64,000 nt of DNA from Balneolaceae bacterium UBA3186 (GTDB lineage: Bacteria > Bacteroidota > Rhodothermia > Balneolales > Balneolaceae), in assembly GCA_002364085.1 (NCBI GenBank), contig DEXK01000004.1, forward strand, positions 31,509-95,508. Reading direction: 5' to 3'. The position numbers and the translations under genes are program-made. Below are positions 8,230-17,902 of the stretch, one piece after another. The notes below the pieces were generated by a model. It was not told the origin of the DNA. It made no database searches and saw nothing but the letters and a program-made list of their open reading frames with translations. How positions within the stretch are numbered: the first letter of the stretch is position 1; each line of letters opens with the position of its first letter.

Positions 8230-11200
8230 ATGTTAAATAAAACCATACGCTTTTTTCTCGAAAACAAATTAGTTGCAGTGTTACTGCTTCTTGTTCTGGT
8301 AGGATGGGGACTGGTTACCACCCCATTTTCATGGAATCTGGATTTTCTTCCAAAAGATCCTGTTCCTGTTGATGCTATTCCTGATCTGGGGGAAAACCAG
8401 CAAATTGTTTATACCGAGTGGGCAGGGCAATCACCACAAGATGTGGAAGACCAGATCACCTATCCATTAACTACTCAATTACTTACAGTTCCCGGAGTAA
8501 AAACAATTCGAAGTACCTCAATGATCGGGCTCTCCAGCATTTATGTGATCTTTGAGGAAGGTGTGGAATTTTACTGGAGTCGCTCGCGGATACTGGAAAA
8601 ATTGAATTCATTGGCTGCAGGGACACTTCCTCAAGATGTACAACCGGCTTTAGGACCGGATGCCACGGCGCTTGGACAGGTTTTCTGGTACACAATAGAA
8701 GGAAGAGATAAAGAAGGAAATCCTGCGGGGGGCTGGGATCCTCAGGAACTGAGAAGTATTCAGGATTTTTATATAGGATATGCACTTTCAGGAGCGCAGG
8801 GAGTGGCGGAAGTTTCACCGATCGGAGGTTTCGTAAAAGAATATCAGATCGATGTGAATCCGAATGCCCTATTGAATTATAATATTTCTCTTGCTCAGGT
8901 TTTTGATGCGGTTCGCAAAACAAATGCGGATGTAGGGGCTCAAACCATTGAGATCAATAAAGTAGAGTATCTGGTTCGTGGATTAGGATACATCGAGAAC
9001 ATCGAAGATATCGAAGAAACGGTGTTAAAGGTGGCTGATAATGTTCCAGTAAGGATCAAAGATGTTGCTTTTGTAACCACAGGTCCTGCTCAGCGTCGAG
9101 GAGCTTTAGATAAAGGAGGAGCAGATGCCGTTGGGGCTGTTGTAGTGGCGCGACAGGGAGCAAATCCTCAACAAGTGATCGACAATATCAAAGAGAAGAT
9201 CAAAGAACTATCAAACGGTTTGCCTTCCAAAACGCTGGATGATGGCACGGTTTCTAAAGTTACGATTGTTCCGTTTTATGATCGTTCAGAATTGATAGGG
9301 GAAACTTTAGGAACTTTGGAAGAAGCTTTGTCTCTCGAGATCCTGATCACCATTATTGTCATTGTGGTGATGGTAATGAACTTAAGGACTTCATTTTTGA
9401 TCTCAGCTATGTTGCCTGTTGCAGTCCTCATGACTTTCATTGCCATGAAATATGCTAATGTAGACGCAAACATAGTTGCGCTTTCAGGAATCGCTATTGC
9501 CATAGGTACCATTGTGGATATGGGTGTAATTCTTTCTGAAAATATGCTCCGGCATATGGAGAATATGAAAGAAGGAGACTCTCTGTTAGAAGTGATTTAC
9601 ACAGCCACGGTAGAAGTAGCTTCAGCAGTAATAACAGCGGTTTCAACAACTATCGTAAGTTTTCTTCCGGTCTTCACTATGATTGCTGCCGAAGGTAAAT
9701 TGTTCAAACCTCTGGCTTATACAAAAACTTTCGCGCTTATCGCTTCCATCATTATTGCCATTACTTTGATTCCACCTTTTGCCCACTGGTTATTTTCAAT
9801 CAAGATCAGCAACAAGAAAATAAAATTAGTTTGGAATGGCTTATTGGTCATTTCTGGATTAGTGACCCTATTTACAGGTCCGGTTTGGGCAGCCTTTGCA
9901 TTGATCGGCTTTGGGCTTATTAACGGAGCATCAACGTTTCTTGATTCTGAATATGAATCTAAAATTCCATTGCTCAATAATATTCTAAGTGTTGTGATTG
10001 TGACATGGTTGTTAGCAAAATACTGGCTTCCATTCGGACCTTCAGTAGCTCTAATATGGAATTTATTGTTTGTTGTGCTTTTGATCGGCGCAATTCTGTG
10101 TTCGTTCTGGTTAGTGATCAAATATTATGATAAGCTTATTGCCTGGTGTTTGGATCATAAATTGGCCTTTCTTTCTATACCGACCTTCTTCATTGTTCTG
10201 AGTATGATCATCTGGCTTGGATTTTCGAGTGTGTTCGGTTTTGTTGATAAGGGTTTTGATGCAATTGGAGTTGATGTCAATGAAACAAAAGTTTGGACAG
10301 CAGCTTCACGGACATTTCCGGGTTTAGGCAAAGAATTTATGCCGGCTTTGGATGAAGGTGCTTTTCTATTGATGCCAACTACATTACCCCATGCCGGCAT
10401 CGAAGAATCAAAAGATGTAGTTCGAAAAATTGACATGGCCGTCTCTTCCATCCCAGAGATTGAGAAAGTAGTGGGTAAACTTGGAAGAACAAATTCGGCC
10501 TTGGATCCTGCACCTATATCCATGTATGAAAATGTGATCCAGTACAAATCAGAATATAAAACAGATGAAAATGGACGCAGAATTAGATTTAGGATTAATG
10601 AAGCAGGTATTTTCGAGCGAAATGAAAACGGTGAATTAATTCCTGATGAAGACGGCAAATACTTTCGTCAGTGGAGAGATCATATACAGTCACCGGATGA
10701 TATTTGGGATGAAATCGTAGCAGTAACCAGAATTCCGGGAACGACCTCAGCTCCGAAACTACAGCCCATTCAAACAAGATTGATCATGCTTCAGTCCGGG
10801 ATGAGGGCTCCTATGGGAGTTAAAATAAAAGGCTCTGATCTTGAAACTATTGAGGATTTTGGTTTACAACTGGAAGAAGTTTTACGGGCTGTGCCGGGAG
10901 TAAAACCGCAGTCTGTATTTGCTGACCGAATCGTAGGTAAGCCTTACTTGGAAATTGATTGGGACAGGAAAAAATTAGCTCGATACGGACTTACTATTCA
11001 GGATGTACAGAATTTTGCAATGGTAGGAATCGGAGGAATGCAGGTTTCTACTTCGGTGGAAGGTAGAGAGAGATACCCAATCCGGGTTCGCTATGCCAGA
11101 GAATTAAGAAATGATCCTCAGGCAATTTCTAGAATGTTGGTTCCTACCAAATCCGGAGCTCAGATACCATTAGAGCAATTGGCAACGATTGAATATCGGC

Positions 11201-11988
11201 AAGGACCACAAGCTATAAAAAGTGAAGACACCTTCCTTATCGGTTATGTGATCTTCGATAAACTGGATGGTATAGCAGAAGTCGATGTAGTTCGTAATGC
11301 TCAGAAATTGATATCAGAACGCATCGAAACCGGTTCACTGAAAGTTCCTGCAGGAATAAGTTTTGAGTTCGCCGGAAACTATGAAAATCAAGTTAGGGCA
11401 GAGAAACGATTAAGTATCATTTTACCGATCGCTCTCTTCGCTATCTTTCTGATCATGTATTTCCAGTTTAGATCTGCTGCTACTACCGGAATGATCTTCA
11501 CCAGTATTTTTGTGGCTTGGGCAGGAGGTTTTCTAATGATATGGTTGTACGGACAAGGCTGGTTCCTGAATTTCGAACTATTTGGACAAAACCTCAGAGA
11601 CCTCTTCCAAATGGGGACAGTGAACTTAAGTGTTGCCGTTTGGGTAGGATTTATTGCCTTGTTCGGGATTGCATCAGATGGCGGAGTAGTGATGGCAACT
11701 TATCTGGATCAAATTTTTGATAAACAAAAACCAACCAATAAAGCAGAGATCAGATCAGCTGTGATCGAGGCAAGTTCACGAAGAATTCGCCCGACACTGA
11801 TGACTACAGCAACAACCATTCTTGCGTTGATCCCAATACTTACTTCAACAGGTCGTGGAGCAGATATCATGGTGCCAATGGCGATTCCAAGTGTTGGAGG
11901 GATGTTACTTCAGGTAATCACACTATTTGTAGTGCCTGTGTTGTATGCCATTTGGAAAGAATTTCAATTAAAAAGGAGTTTGAAATGA
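8230..11988 (+). CDS. cusA: Copper/silver RND efflux pump CusA
   Basis: This 1252-residue HME-RND transporter should export Cu(I)/Ag(I) from the periplasm, driven by protons. The N-terminal helix is followed by the AIPDLGENQQIVYTEW block typical of CusA. The helix block with GTIVDMGVILSENMLRHME lies near residue 430. An unusually long hydrophobic insert (about 530-680, several extra helices) precedes the second periplasmic half that starts near FMPALDEGAFLLMP. It is about 200 residues longer than E. coli CusA because of that insert, a form seen in Bacteroidetes. Its stop overlaps the next start by four bases (ATGA), and TolC and CusB genes follow, so a complete tripartite pump is encoded. Confidence 0.95.
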   Translation: MLNKTIRFFLENKLVAVLLLLVLVGWGLVTTPFSWNLDFLPKDPVPVDAIPDLGENQQIVYTEWAGQSPQDVEDQITYPLTTQLLTVPGVKTIRSTSMIGLSSIYVIFEEGVEFYWSRSRILEKLNSLAAGTLPQDVQPALGPDATALGQVFWYTIEGRDKEGNPAGGWDPQELRSIQDFYIGYALSGAQGVAEVSPIGGFVKEYQIDVNPNALLNYNISLAQVFDAVRKTNADVGAQTIEINKVEYLVRGLGYIENIEDIEETVLKVADNVPVRIKDVAFVTTGPAQRRGALDKGGADAVGAVVVARQGANPQQVIDNIKEKIKELSNGLPSKTLDDGTVSKVTIVPFYDRSELIGETLGTLEEALSLEILITIIVIVVMVMNLRTSFLISAMLPVAVLMTFIAMKYANVDANIVALSGIAIAIGTIVDMGVILSENMLRHMENMKEGDSLLEVIYTATVEVASAVITAVSTTIVSFLPVFTMIAAEGKLFKPLAYTKTFALIASIIIAITLIPPFAHWLFSIKISNKKIKLVWNGLLVISGLVTLFTGPVWAAFALIGFGLINGASTFLDSEYESKIPLLNNILSVVIVTWLLAKYWLPFGPSVALIWNLLFVVLLIGAILCSFWLVIKYYDKLIAWCLDHKLAFLSIPTFFIVLSMIIWLGFSSVFGFVDKGFDAIGVDVNETKVWTAASRTFPGLGKEFMPALDEGAFLLMPTTLPHAGIEESKDVVRKIDMAVSSIPEIEKVVGKLGRTNSALDPAPISMYENVIQYKSEYKTDENGRRIRFRINEAGIFERNENGELIPDEDGKYFRQWRDHIQSPDDIWDEIVAVTRIPGTTSAPKLQPIQTRLIMLQSGMRAPMGVKIKGSDLETIEDFGLQLEEVLRAVPGVKPQSVFADRIVGKPYLEIDWDRKKLARYGLTIQDVQNFAMVGIGGMQVSTSVEGRERYPIRVRYARELRNDPQAISRMLVPTKSGAQIPLEQLATIEYRQGPQAIKSEDTFLIGYVIFDKLDGIAEVDVVRNAQKLISERIETGSLKVPAGISFEFAGNYENQVRAEKRLSIILPIALFAIFLIMYFQFRSAATTGMIFTSIFVAWAGGFLMIWLYGQGWFLNFELFGQNLRDLFQMGTVNLSVAVWVGFIALFGIASDGGVVMATYLDQIFDKQKPTNKAEIRSAVIEASSRRIRPTLMTTATTILALIPILTSTGRGADIMVPMAIPSVGGMLLQVITLFVVPVLYAIWKEFQLKRSLK
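11972..11978 (+). promoter_or_regulatory. Ribosome binding site that fixes the tolC start
   Basis: AAAGGAG lies six bases before the ATG at 11985, inside the last codons of cusA. It supports that ATG rather than an earlier in-frame ATG at 11952 or the later one at 12222. It is one of the few strong Shine-Dalgarno sites in the window. Confidence 0.7.
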
Positions 11989-13469
11989 GACAAATATTTC
12001 AAAACAATTATTCAGCTTTAGGTAATGTGACGTTCCGACGCAGAGCATTGGAACGAGCTAAAGAATACAGTTCTGATACCCCTCGGATCAAATCGGGAAC
12101 CGCCGATTCGATAAGCTCCCCTAAAAGCGAGAATTACGAACAGTTTAAGAAAGCAAATCTCCCTTCTAAGAGACAAAAGGAAAAGTCCCCTCTTGAGAGG
12201 GGATTCAGGGGTGTGTTTTATATGCTCATAATCCTGTTACTTTCTTCAACTCTAAACGCCCAATCCCTCCAAAGTTACCAACAGGAAGCAGCTCAGAATA
12301 ATCCCGAGCTTAAAGCATCTTTCAACAGGTATTTATCAGAATTGGAAAGCAGACCTCAGGTTGGGTCATTACCTGATCCCGAAGTGGCATTCGCGTATTT
12401 TATTAGTCCGATTGAAACCAGAGTCGGACCGCAAAGAGCACGGATTTCGGTAACACAAATGTTTCCGTGGTTTGGAAGTTTGTCTGAAAAGAGGTCGGTA
12501 TCTGAAGCGAATGCGAAAGCACAATTTGAACAATTTCAGGAGCAAAGGAATCGCATTTTCTATCAAATGGAAATGATCTGGAGCGATTTATTTGAAGTGG
12601 AGCAACAAATCAGAATTGCAGAAGAGAACCTCAGAATCATAAATACATTACTCGAAGTGAGTTTGAGTAGGTATGAAAATGGATTGACTTCGCAGGTTGA
12701 TGTACTCAGGGCACAGATCGAACAAGAAGATCTTAAAACCCAAATCGAACTTCTGAAGGATAACCGTAGACTGCTAAAGGAGCGTTTTAATGAATTCAGA
12801 AATGTGGATGAAAGCTCAGAGGTTATTATTCCGGACAATCTCTCGGCATCAATGGCACTCAAGAACAAGGATGAACTCAAGTCAACTATCATTCAGCAAA
12901 ACCCGAATCTTAATAAACTCAGATATAGAGAAGAAGCTTCAAAGGAAATGGTGTCTTTAGCTGACAGAGAAGGAAAGCCTTCTTTCGGAATTGGTTTCGA
13001 TTATATAGCTACAGGAGAGCGTACAGACGTTACAAATCTTTCGGATAACGGAAGAGATGCTTTTGTAGCCCGAGCCAGTTTTAAGATTCCGCTTTTCAGA
13101 AATAAATATAATGCAAAGGTGCAGCAGGCAGAATTGAACCTGAATTCGGTTCAGCAGGATATAATCACATTAGAAAATAAGCTGGAAACAGATCTTTACA
13201 CAGCACTCAGAGATCGAAGTGATGCTCAGAGAAGATTCAATTTATACGATACCAAACAAATTCAACGAGTTGAACAAGCCATTAACATAATGATGGAATC
13301 CTATTCTTCTGACGCATCTGATTTCGAAGAAATACTAAGGTTGCAAAGAAAATTACTTGAGTATCAGCTAAAACGAATTCAAGCTAAAGCCGATCTGTAC
13401 ATGGCGAACAGCTATATCAATTATCTCTCGGGCGTGAATAACATCACCGAAAACGAACTTAATTACTAA
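11985..13469 (+). CDS. TolC-family outer-membrane channel of the Cus pump, with a repeat-derived N-terminal insertion
   Basis: The start at 11985 has a strong ribosome site and overlaps the cusA stop (ATGA). From there the protein is 494 residues. The first about 79 residues are unlike any channel: they are low-complexity, basic and encoded by palindromic repeat DNA, with the peptide SPLERGFRGV typical of such repeats read in frame. The hydrophobic signal core follows (MLIILLLSSTLNAQ, starting at 12222), then a normal OMF domain with two Gln-rich coiled-coil halves (for example LEVSLSRYENGLTSQVDVLR). The channel part alone is of usual length. Either translation restarts at 12222 or the signal is used internally. 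The gene sits between cusA and cusB. Confidence 0.88.
   Translation: MRQIFQNNYSALGNVTFRRRALERAKEYSSDTPRIKSGTADSISSPKSENYEQFKKANLPSKRQKEKSPLERGFRGVFYMLIILLLSSTLNAQSLQSYQQEAAQNNPELKASFNRYLSELESRPQVGSLPDPEVAFAYFISPIETRVGPQRARISVTQMFPWFGSLSEKRSVSEANAKAQFEQFQEQRNRIFYQMEMIWSDLFEVEQQIRIAEENLRIINTLLEVSLSRYENGLTSQVDVLRAQIEQEDLKTQIELLKDNRRLLKERFNEFRNVDESSEVIIPDNLSASMALKNKDELKSTIIQQNPNLNKLRYREEASKEMVSLADREGKPSFGIGFDYIATGERTDVTNLSDNGRDAFVARASFKIPLFRNKYNAKVQQAELNLNSVQQDIITLENKLETDLYTALRDRSDAQRRFNLYDTKQIQRVEQAINIMMESYSSDASDFEEILRLQRKLLEYQLKRIQAKADLYMANSYINYLSGVNNITENELNY
12031..12203. repeat. Palindromic repeat DNA inserted in frame in the tolC gene start
   Basis: Two inverted repeats mark the insert. At 12031-12055 an imperfect palindrome begins CGTTCC and ends GGAACG. 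At 12186-12203 a near-perfect hairpin reads TCCCCTC-TTGA-GAGGGGA and is followed by TTCAGGGGTGTGT. Both resemble dispersed REP-like elements common between genes in Bacteroidetes and cyanobacteria. Here they lie inside a coding frame and keep it open. Confidence 0.6.
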
Positions 13470-13479
13470 ATAAATTATC

Positions 13480-15309
13480 ATGAAAAATCTAAAAAAATAC
13501 AGCCTATATATAGCAATTGGAGTGGTGGGCATTCTCCTTGGTGCTTTAATATTCGGAGGCACAGAAACAAAAGTAGAACTTCAAACTCCGGATGAACACA
13601 TCGCTGACAGTCATACTGATGACGAGGGAAATGTCATTTACTCATGCAGTATGCATCCGAGTGTAAGACAAAGCGAACCCGGTGATTGTCCGATCTGCGG
13701 AATGGAACTCATTCCGGTGAATGACAATTCAACCGGTGGAAATCCCAATGAATTAACGATGTCGCTGGCTGCGATGAAGTTGGCTGAAATCGAAACTTCC
13801 GTTGTTCGCTCAGGAAATCCGGTATCAACGATCTATTTACCGGGAAAAATAATGCCAGATCAGAATAAGGTATCCAGTGTTACTGCTTTATTTGGTGGAA
13901 GAATCGTAAACCTATATGTGGATTACGAAGGAGCTTTTGTTAGAAAAGGGCAAAAAATTGCTTCGATATATTCTCCTGAACTCATTTCCGCTCAACAAGA
14001 GCTGTTGCAAGCGGTTAAATTCAAAGAGCAAAATCCCGTATTGTATAAATCAGCTAAACGGAAGTTAGCTTTATGGGAATTGCCTGCTCAAACTATAGAG
14101 AATATCGAGTCAACCGGTGAGATTAAAACCGAACTAGATATCGTCTCTCCAGCTACCGGTTATGTTACCAAGCTGAATGTTTCCCGTGAAGACTACGTAA
14201 ATCGTGGAAGTATGATATATATGGTTGCAGATCTTTCCAGTGTTTGGGTGATGTTTGACGCATATGAATCTGATCTATCCTTAATACAAGAAGGGCAAAA
14301 TATTATGTTCACTACAGCAACGTATCCCGGAGAAAAATTTGAAGGAACGGTGAGCTTTGTAGATCCATCAGTAAACAGTATGAGCCGAACAGCGGACGTG
14401 AGAGTAAAGGCGAATAATCCTGAAAAGAAATTAAAGCCGAACATGTTAGCTGAAGGAATATTGACAGCCAATATCTCAAATCAGAAATCTTTACTGATTC
14501 CAAAATCAGCAGTGCTTTGGACCGGTCCACGATCCATCGTTTTTGTGCAGATACCAGACAAAGAAGAGCCTACTTTTATAGCTCGTGAAGTTACGTTAGG
14601 TAAACGGGTGGGTGAGCAATACATCATTTTGGAAGGATTGGAAGCCGGTGAAGAAGTAGTAACCCATGGTAATTTCAAATTGGATGGAGCTGCACAGCTT
14701 GCAGATAAGTTAAGTATGATGAACAGAAATCCGGGAACGGGAGCTAATCGCACGGGACATGAAGGTCATAACATGGGAGCAGAAGGTTCCGGTGAGATGA
14801 AAATGGAGATGAATTCTCCATTAATGAATGAGGAACCAATGAATACGGAAGCGAAATCGGTTCCTGCAGAATTTAAATCTCAGTTAAATAATGTAGTTCA
14901 GGAATATTTGAAATTGAAAGACGCATTGGTAATGTCAGATAAATCCAAAGTTACTGCATATGCGAATAAACTTGAGAATGAACTCAAAAATGTAAACATG
15001 ACGCTGGTGAAAGGAGAACTGCATACCACATGGATGAAACAACTTGAAAAAATTGACTCATCTAATAAAGAGCTAAAACAATCTCAGAACATCGAAGCTC
15101 AAAGGGCTGCCTTTCTAACGCTTTCATCAACCCTGATAGAGAGTGTTAAAACCTTTGGCATACCAAGTGTGATATTCCAACAATATTGCCCTATGACAGA
15201 TGGAGGAAAGGGCGGTTACTGGTTAAGTGAATCAGAAGAAATTAAAAATCCTTATTTCGGTGAGCAGATGCTGAAATGTGGAGAGACTATTACTAAAATT
15301 GAATCATAA
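13480..15309 (+). CDS. cusB: Copper RND adaptor CusB with heavy-metal-binding domain and DUF3347 tail
   Basis: This 609-residue adaptor starts 10 bases after the channel gene. A signal anchor (about 8-26) is followed by a heavy-metal-binding domain with the YSCSMHP...GDCPICGMEL pattern (Cys56, His59, Cys70, Cys73). The membrane-fusion core (about 90-410) has lipoyl halves around GGRIVNLYVDYEGAFVRKGQ and SPATGYVTKLNVS. A Met/His-rich linker (HEGHNMGAEGSGEMKMEM) leads into a DUF3347 domain (about 460-609) with the QYCPMTDGGKGGYWLSE motif. The additions suggest that it captures Cu(I) and hands it to CusA, as CusF does in E. coli; that role for DUF3347 is inference. The very next gene is a free-standing copy of the same domain. 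Confidence 0.93.
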   Translation: MKNLKKYSLYIAIGVVGILLGALIFGGTETKVELQTPDEHIADSHTDDEGNVIYSCSMHPSVRQSEPGDCPICGMELIPVNDNSTGGNPNELTMSLAAMKLAEIETSVVRSGNPVSTIYLPGKIMPDQNKVSSVTALFGGRIVNLYVDYEGAFVRKGQKIASIYSPELISAQQELLQAVKFKEQNPVLYKSAKRKLALWELPAQTIENIESTGEIKTELDIVSPATGYVTKLNVSREDYVNRGSMIYMVADLSSVWVMFDAYESDLSLIQEGQNIMFTTATYPGEKFEGTVSFVDPSVNSMSRTADVRVKANNPEKKLKPNMLAEGILTANISNQKSLLIPKSAVLWTGPRSIVFVQIPDKEEPTFIAREVTLGKRVGEQYIILEGLEAGEEVVTHGNFKLDGAAQLADKLSMMNRNPGTGANRTGHEGHNMGAEGSGEMKMEMNSPLMNEEPMNTEAKSVPAEFKSQLNNVVQEYLKLKDALVMSDKSKVTAYANKLENELKNVNMTLVKGELHTTWMKQLEKIDSSNKELKQSQNIEAQRAAFLTLSSTLIESVKTFGIPSVIFQQYCPMTDGGKGGYWLSESEEIKNPYFGEQMLKCGETITKIES

Positions 15310-15327
15310 ATCTAAATAAATATTAAA

Positions 15328-15843
15328 ATGAAATATTTCAAAATTACACTTTTAGCATTACTACTTAGCTCAGGAGCTATACAAGCTCAAGAAAAGAACA
15401 AACAAAGCCATGACAAGCACTTAGGTATTCTTATTACGGAATATATTCAATTAAAGGACGCCCTTGTTGCTGACGATTTTGAATTGGCACAAAAGAGTTT
15501 AAATTCATTTTCTAAGGAAATTAATTCGAATAGTGAAATGATAGATCATGAAAGCTCTGATAAATATGATGCTCATCACAAAAGAATGGTTGCAGCTGTA
15601 AATACTACAATGAAAGCACAGGACATAAAAGCTTTAAGAGACAGTTTTGATGAAATTACAGATGAACTACTGGTAGCTATTGAAAACCAAGGTTATACAG
15701 ACAATAAGTTATATGTACAATTTTGTCCAATGGCTAATGATAAAAGCGGGGCGAAGTGGCTAAGTACTAAAGAAGAAATTCTGAATCCTTATTACGGCTC
15801 AATGATGATAAAATGTGGAACAACGCTTAAAACTATAAATTAA
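15328..15843 (+). CDS. Exported DUF3347 protein
   Basis: This 171-residue protein has a signal peptide (MKYFKITLLALLLSSGAIQA) followed by one DUF3347 domain. It is clearly related to the C-terminal domain of the preceding CusB: both have an ITEYIQLKDAL / VVQEYLKLKDAL helix and end in a CPMxxxxxGxxWLS, NPYxGxxMxKCG block. The conserved Cys, Met and His residues suggest a periplasmic copper carrier, possibly a soluble partner of the adaptor. It lies 18 bases after cusB and 7 bases before the ATPase gene, within one operon. The biochemical role is inference. Confidence 0.85.
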   Translation: MKYFKITLLALLLSSGAIQAQEKNKQSHDKHLGILITEYIQLKDALVADDFELAQKSLNSFSKEINSNSEMIDHESSDKYDAHHKRMVAAVNTTMKAQDIKALRDSFDEITDELLVAIENQGYTDNKLYVQFCPMANDKSGAKWLSTKEEILNPYYGSMMIKCGTTLKTIN

Positions 15844-15850
15844 TTGAATT

Positions 15851-17878
15851 ATGGAACATGAACATCACCACCATCAAGCCAATAAAGATGATCATGAAGG
15901 TCATGATAATAAACACAAAGATCATGGCAACCATCATGCACACATGGCACAGGATTTCTTAAAACGTTTTTGGATATCCACTGCTTTAAGTTTGCCGATT
16001 ATTGCGCTTTCTCCAATGATTCAAGGGTTACTTGGATTAAGGGAAAGCTTATCTTTTCCGGGTGATGTCTATGTTTCGGCACTTCTTTCAAGTATAGTAT
16101 TCTTTTACGGAGGCTGGCCTTTTTTAAAAGGGTTGGTAAACGAATTAAGGAACAAAAAGCCGGGCATGATGACCCTTATTGGTATTGCCATAACCACAGC
16201 TTATGTATATAGTATGTTGGTTGTATTTGCAGTTGAAGGGAAAATCTTTTTCTGGGAGCTTGTTACCCTTGTAGATATAATGCTTATAGGGCACTATATC
16301 GAAATGAAATCCGTAATGAGTGCTTCAAAAGCTTTGGAGGAACTTGCAAAATTGATGCCTTCGGAAGCGCATTTGGTTCAGGAAGATGGATCAACCAAAG
16401 AGGTGGCTCTTGAAGAGCTAAAGAAAGGTGATCGGGTTCTTATAAAACCCGGCGAAAAAATACCCGCTGACGGATTCATAGTTAAAGGTAAGAGTTCCGT
16501 GGATGAATCTCTCATGACCGGAGAATCAAAGCCGGTAAATAAGGGAGAAGAAGACGAAGTTATAGGTGGGTCTATTAATGGAGAAGGTTCGTTAACAATT
16601 GAAATTAATAAGACGGGCGAGGATTCATTTCTTTCTCAGGTTATTACTCTTGTAAAACAAGCTCAGGATAGCAAGTCAAAAACACAAGATCTTGCAAATA
16701 GAGCTGCGTTCTGGCTTACCTTGATAGCGCTTGGTGCAGGAACTATTACGTTCTTTGTATGGACATTTCTTACAACTCAGGATTTCGTATTTGCTCTTGA
16801 ACGTACAGTAACTGTTATGGTTATTGCTTGTCCTCATGCATTAGGTTTAGCGGTACCATTAGTAGTAGCTGTTTCGACTAACTTAGCTGCTAAAAATGGG
16901 TTTCTGATTAGAAATAGAACTGCGTTTGAAGATGCCAGAAATTTGGGAGCTGTAATCTTTGATAAAACGGGAACACTCACCAAAGGTGTTTTTGAAGTTA
17001 CCGATATTATGACATTTTCAGAAGATTATAAGAAAGAACGTTTGCTACAATTAACAGCTTCTTTAGAACAAAATTCTGAACATCCTATCGCTCAGGGAAT
17101 TGTAAAATCTGCTGACTCACTTCTTGAAGTAAACGATTTTAATTCTATAACAGGGAAAGGAATTGAAGGTAATATTGACGGACTTTCAATCAAAGTAGTA
17201 AGCCCCGGTTATTTAAGAGAGAATGATATCGAATTGCCAGATGATCAATATCAAACCCTCTCAAAACAAGGTAAAACGGTTGTATTTGTTATTGTTGAAG
17301 GCGAACTAAAAGGGGCAATTGCACTTGGTGATACCATTAGAGAAGACTCCAAAATTGCAATTAACCAGTTGCATGATATGGGTATCGAATGCATTATGCT
17401 TACAGGAGATAACAAACAAACAGCTGCTTACGTGGCTAAGGAACTGGGTCTGGATGACTACTTCGCTGAAGTTTTGCCCAACGAAAAAGCAGATAAAATT
17501 AAGGAAGTCCAATCACGAGGATTAAAAGTTGCCATGACAGGTGATGGTGTGAATGATGCTCCGGCACTTGCCCAAGCGGATGTGGGAATAGCAATTGGAA
17601 CCGGTTCTGATGTAGCTATAGAAACAGGAGATATAATTCTCACACAAAGTAATCCCAAAGACGTAGCAGCATTAATAGCTCTTGCTAAAGCTACCTACAA
17701 AAAAATGGTGCAGAACCTGTTTTGGGCCACCGGGTATAACGCCGTAGCTATTCCATTGGCAGCAGGTGTATTATTTTCGTTTGGGGTCATATTAAATCCG
17801 GCTGTAGGTGCAGGTTTGATGTCGATAAGTACCGTAGTTGTTGCTGTGAATGCACGACTTCTTAAAATTGAAAGATGA
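15851..17878 (+). CDS. copB: CopB-type copper P1B-ATPase (CPH motif, His-rich N-terminus)
   Basis: This 675-residue P1B-ATPase pumps metal out of the cytoplasm. The N-terminus is a long His-rich tract (MEHEHHHHQANKDDHEGHDN and on to about residue 35) in place of HMA domains. The actuator loop has MTGES. The membrane metal site is CPH (Cys327-Pro-His329) rather than CPC, which defines the CopB subgroup (Cu(II) or Cu(I)/Ag export). The phosphorylation motif DKTGT starts at Asp371, HP is in EQNSEHPIAQG, and the hinge is TGDGVNDAPAL. The length is normal. It follows the DUF3347 gene by 7 bases and is followed by the oxidase, so copper exported to the periplasm can be oxidised or passed to the Cus pump. 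Confidence 0.93.
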   Translation: MEHEHHHHQANKDDHEGHDNKHKDHGNHHAHMAQDFLKRFWISTALSLPIIALSPMIQGLLGLRESLSFPGDVYVSALLSSIVFFYGGWPFLKGLVNELRNKKPGMMTLIGIAITTAYVYSMLVVFAVEGKIFFWELVTLVDIMLIGHYIEMKSVMSASKALEELAKLMPSEAHLVQEDGSTKEVALEELKKGDRVLIKPGEKIPADGFIVKGKSSVDESLMTGESKPVNKGEEDEVIGGSINGEGSLTIEINKTGEDSFLSQVITLVKQAQDSKSKTQDLANRAAFWLTLIALGAGTITFFVWTFLTTQDFVFALERTVTVMVIACPHALGLAVPLVVAVSTNLAAKNGFLIRNRTAFEDARNLGAVIFDKTGTLTKGVFEVTDIMTFSEDYKKERLLQLTASLEQNSEHPIAQGIVKSADSLLEVNDFNSITGKGIEGNIDGLSIKVVSPGYLRENDIELPDDQYQTLSKQGKTVVFVIVEGELKGAIALGDTIREDSKIAINQLHDMGIECIMLTGDNKQTAAYVAKELGLDDYFAEVLPNEKADKIKEVQSRGLKVAMTGDGVNDAPALAQADVGIAIGTGSDVAIETGDIILTQSNPKDVAALIALAKATYKKMVQNLFWATGYNAVAIPLAAGVLFSFGVILNPAVGAGLMSISTVVVAVNARLLKIER

Positions 17879-17902
17879 ATCTATAAATCAAATAAAAGAC
17901 TT

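Noticed and set aside
11952..11984. Earlier in-frame ATG for the TolC gene
   Set aside because: It lies inside cusA with no ribosome site, while the ATG at 11985 has a strong one at the right distance.
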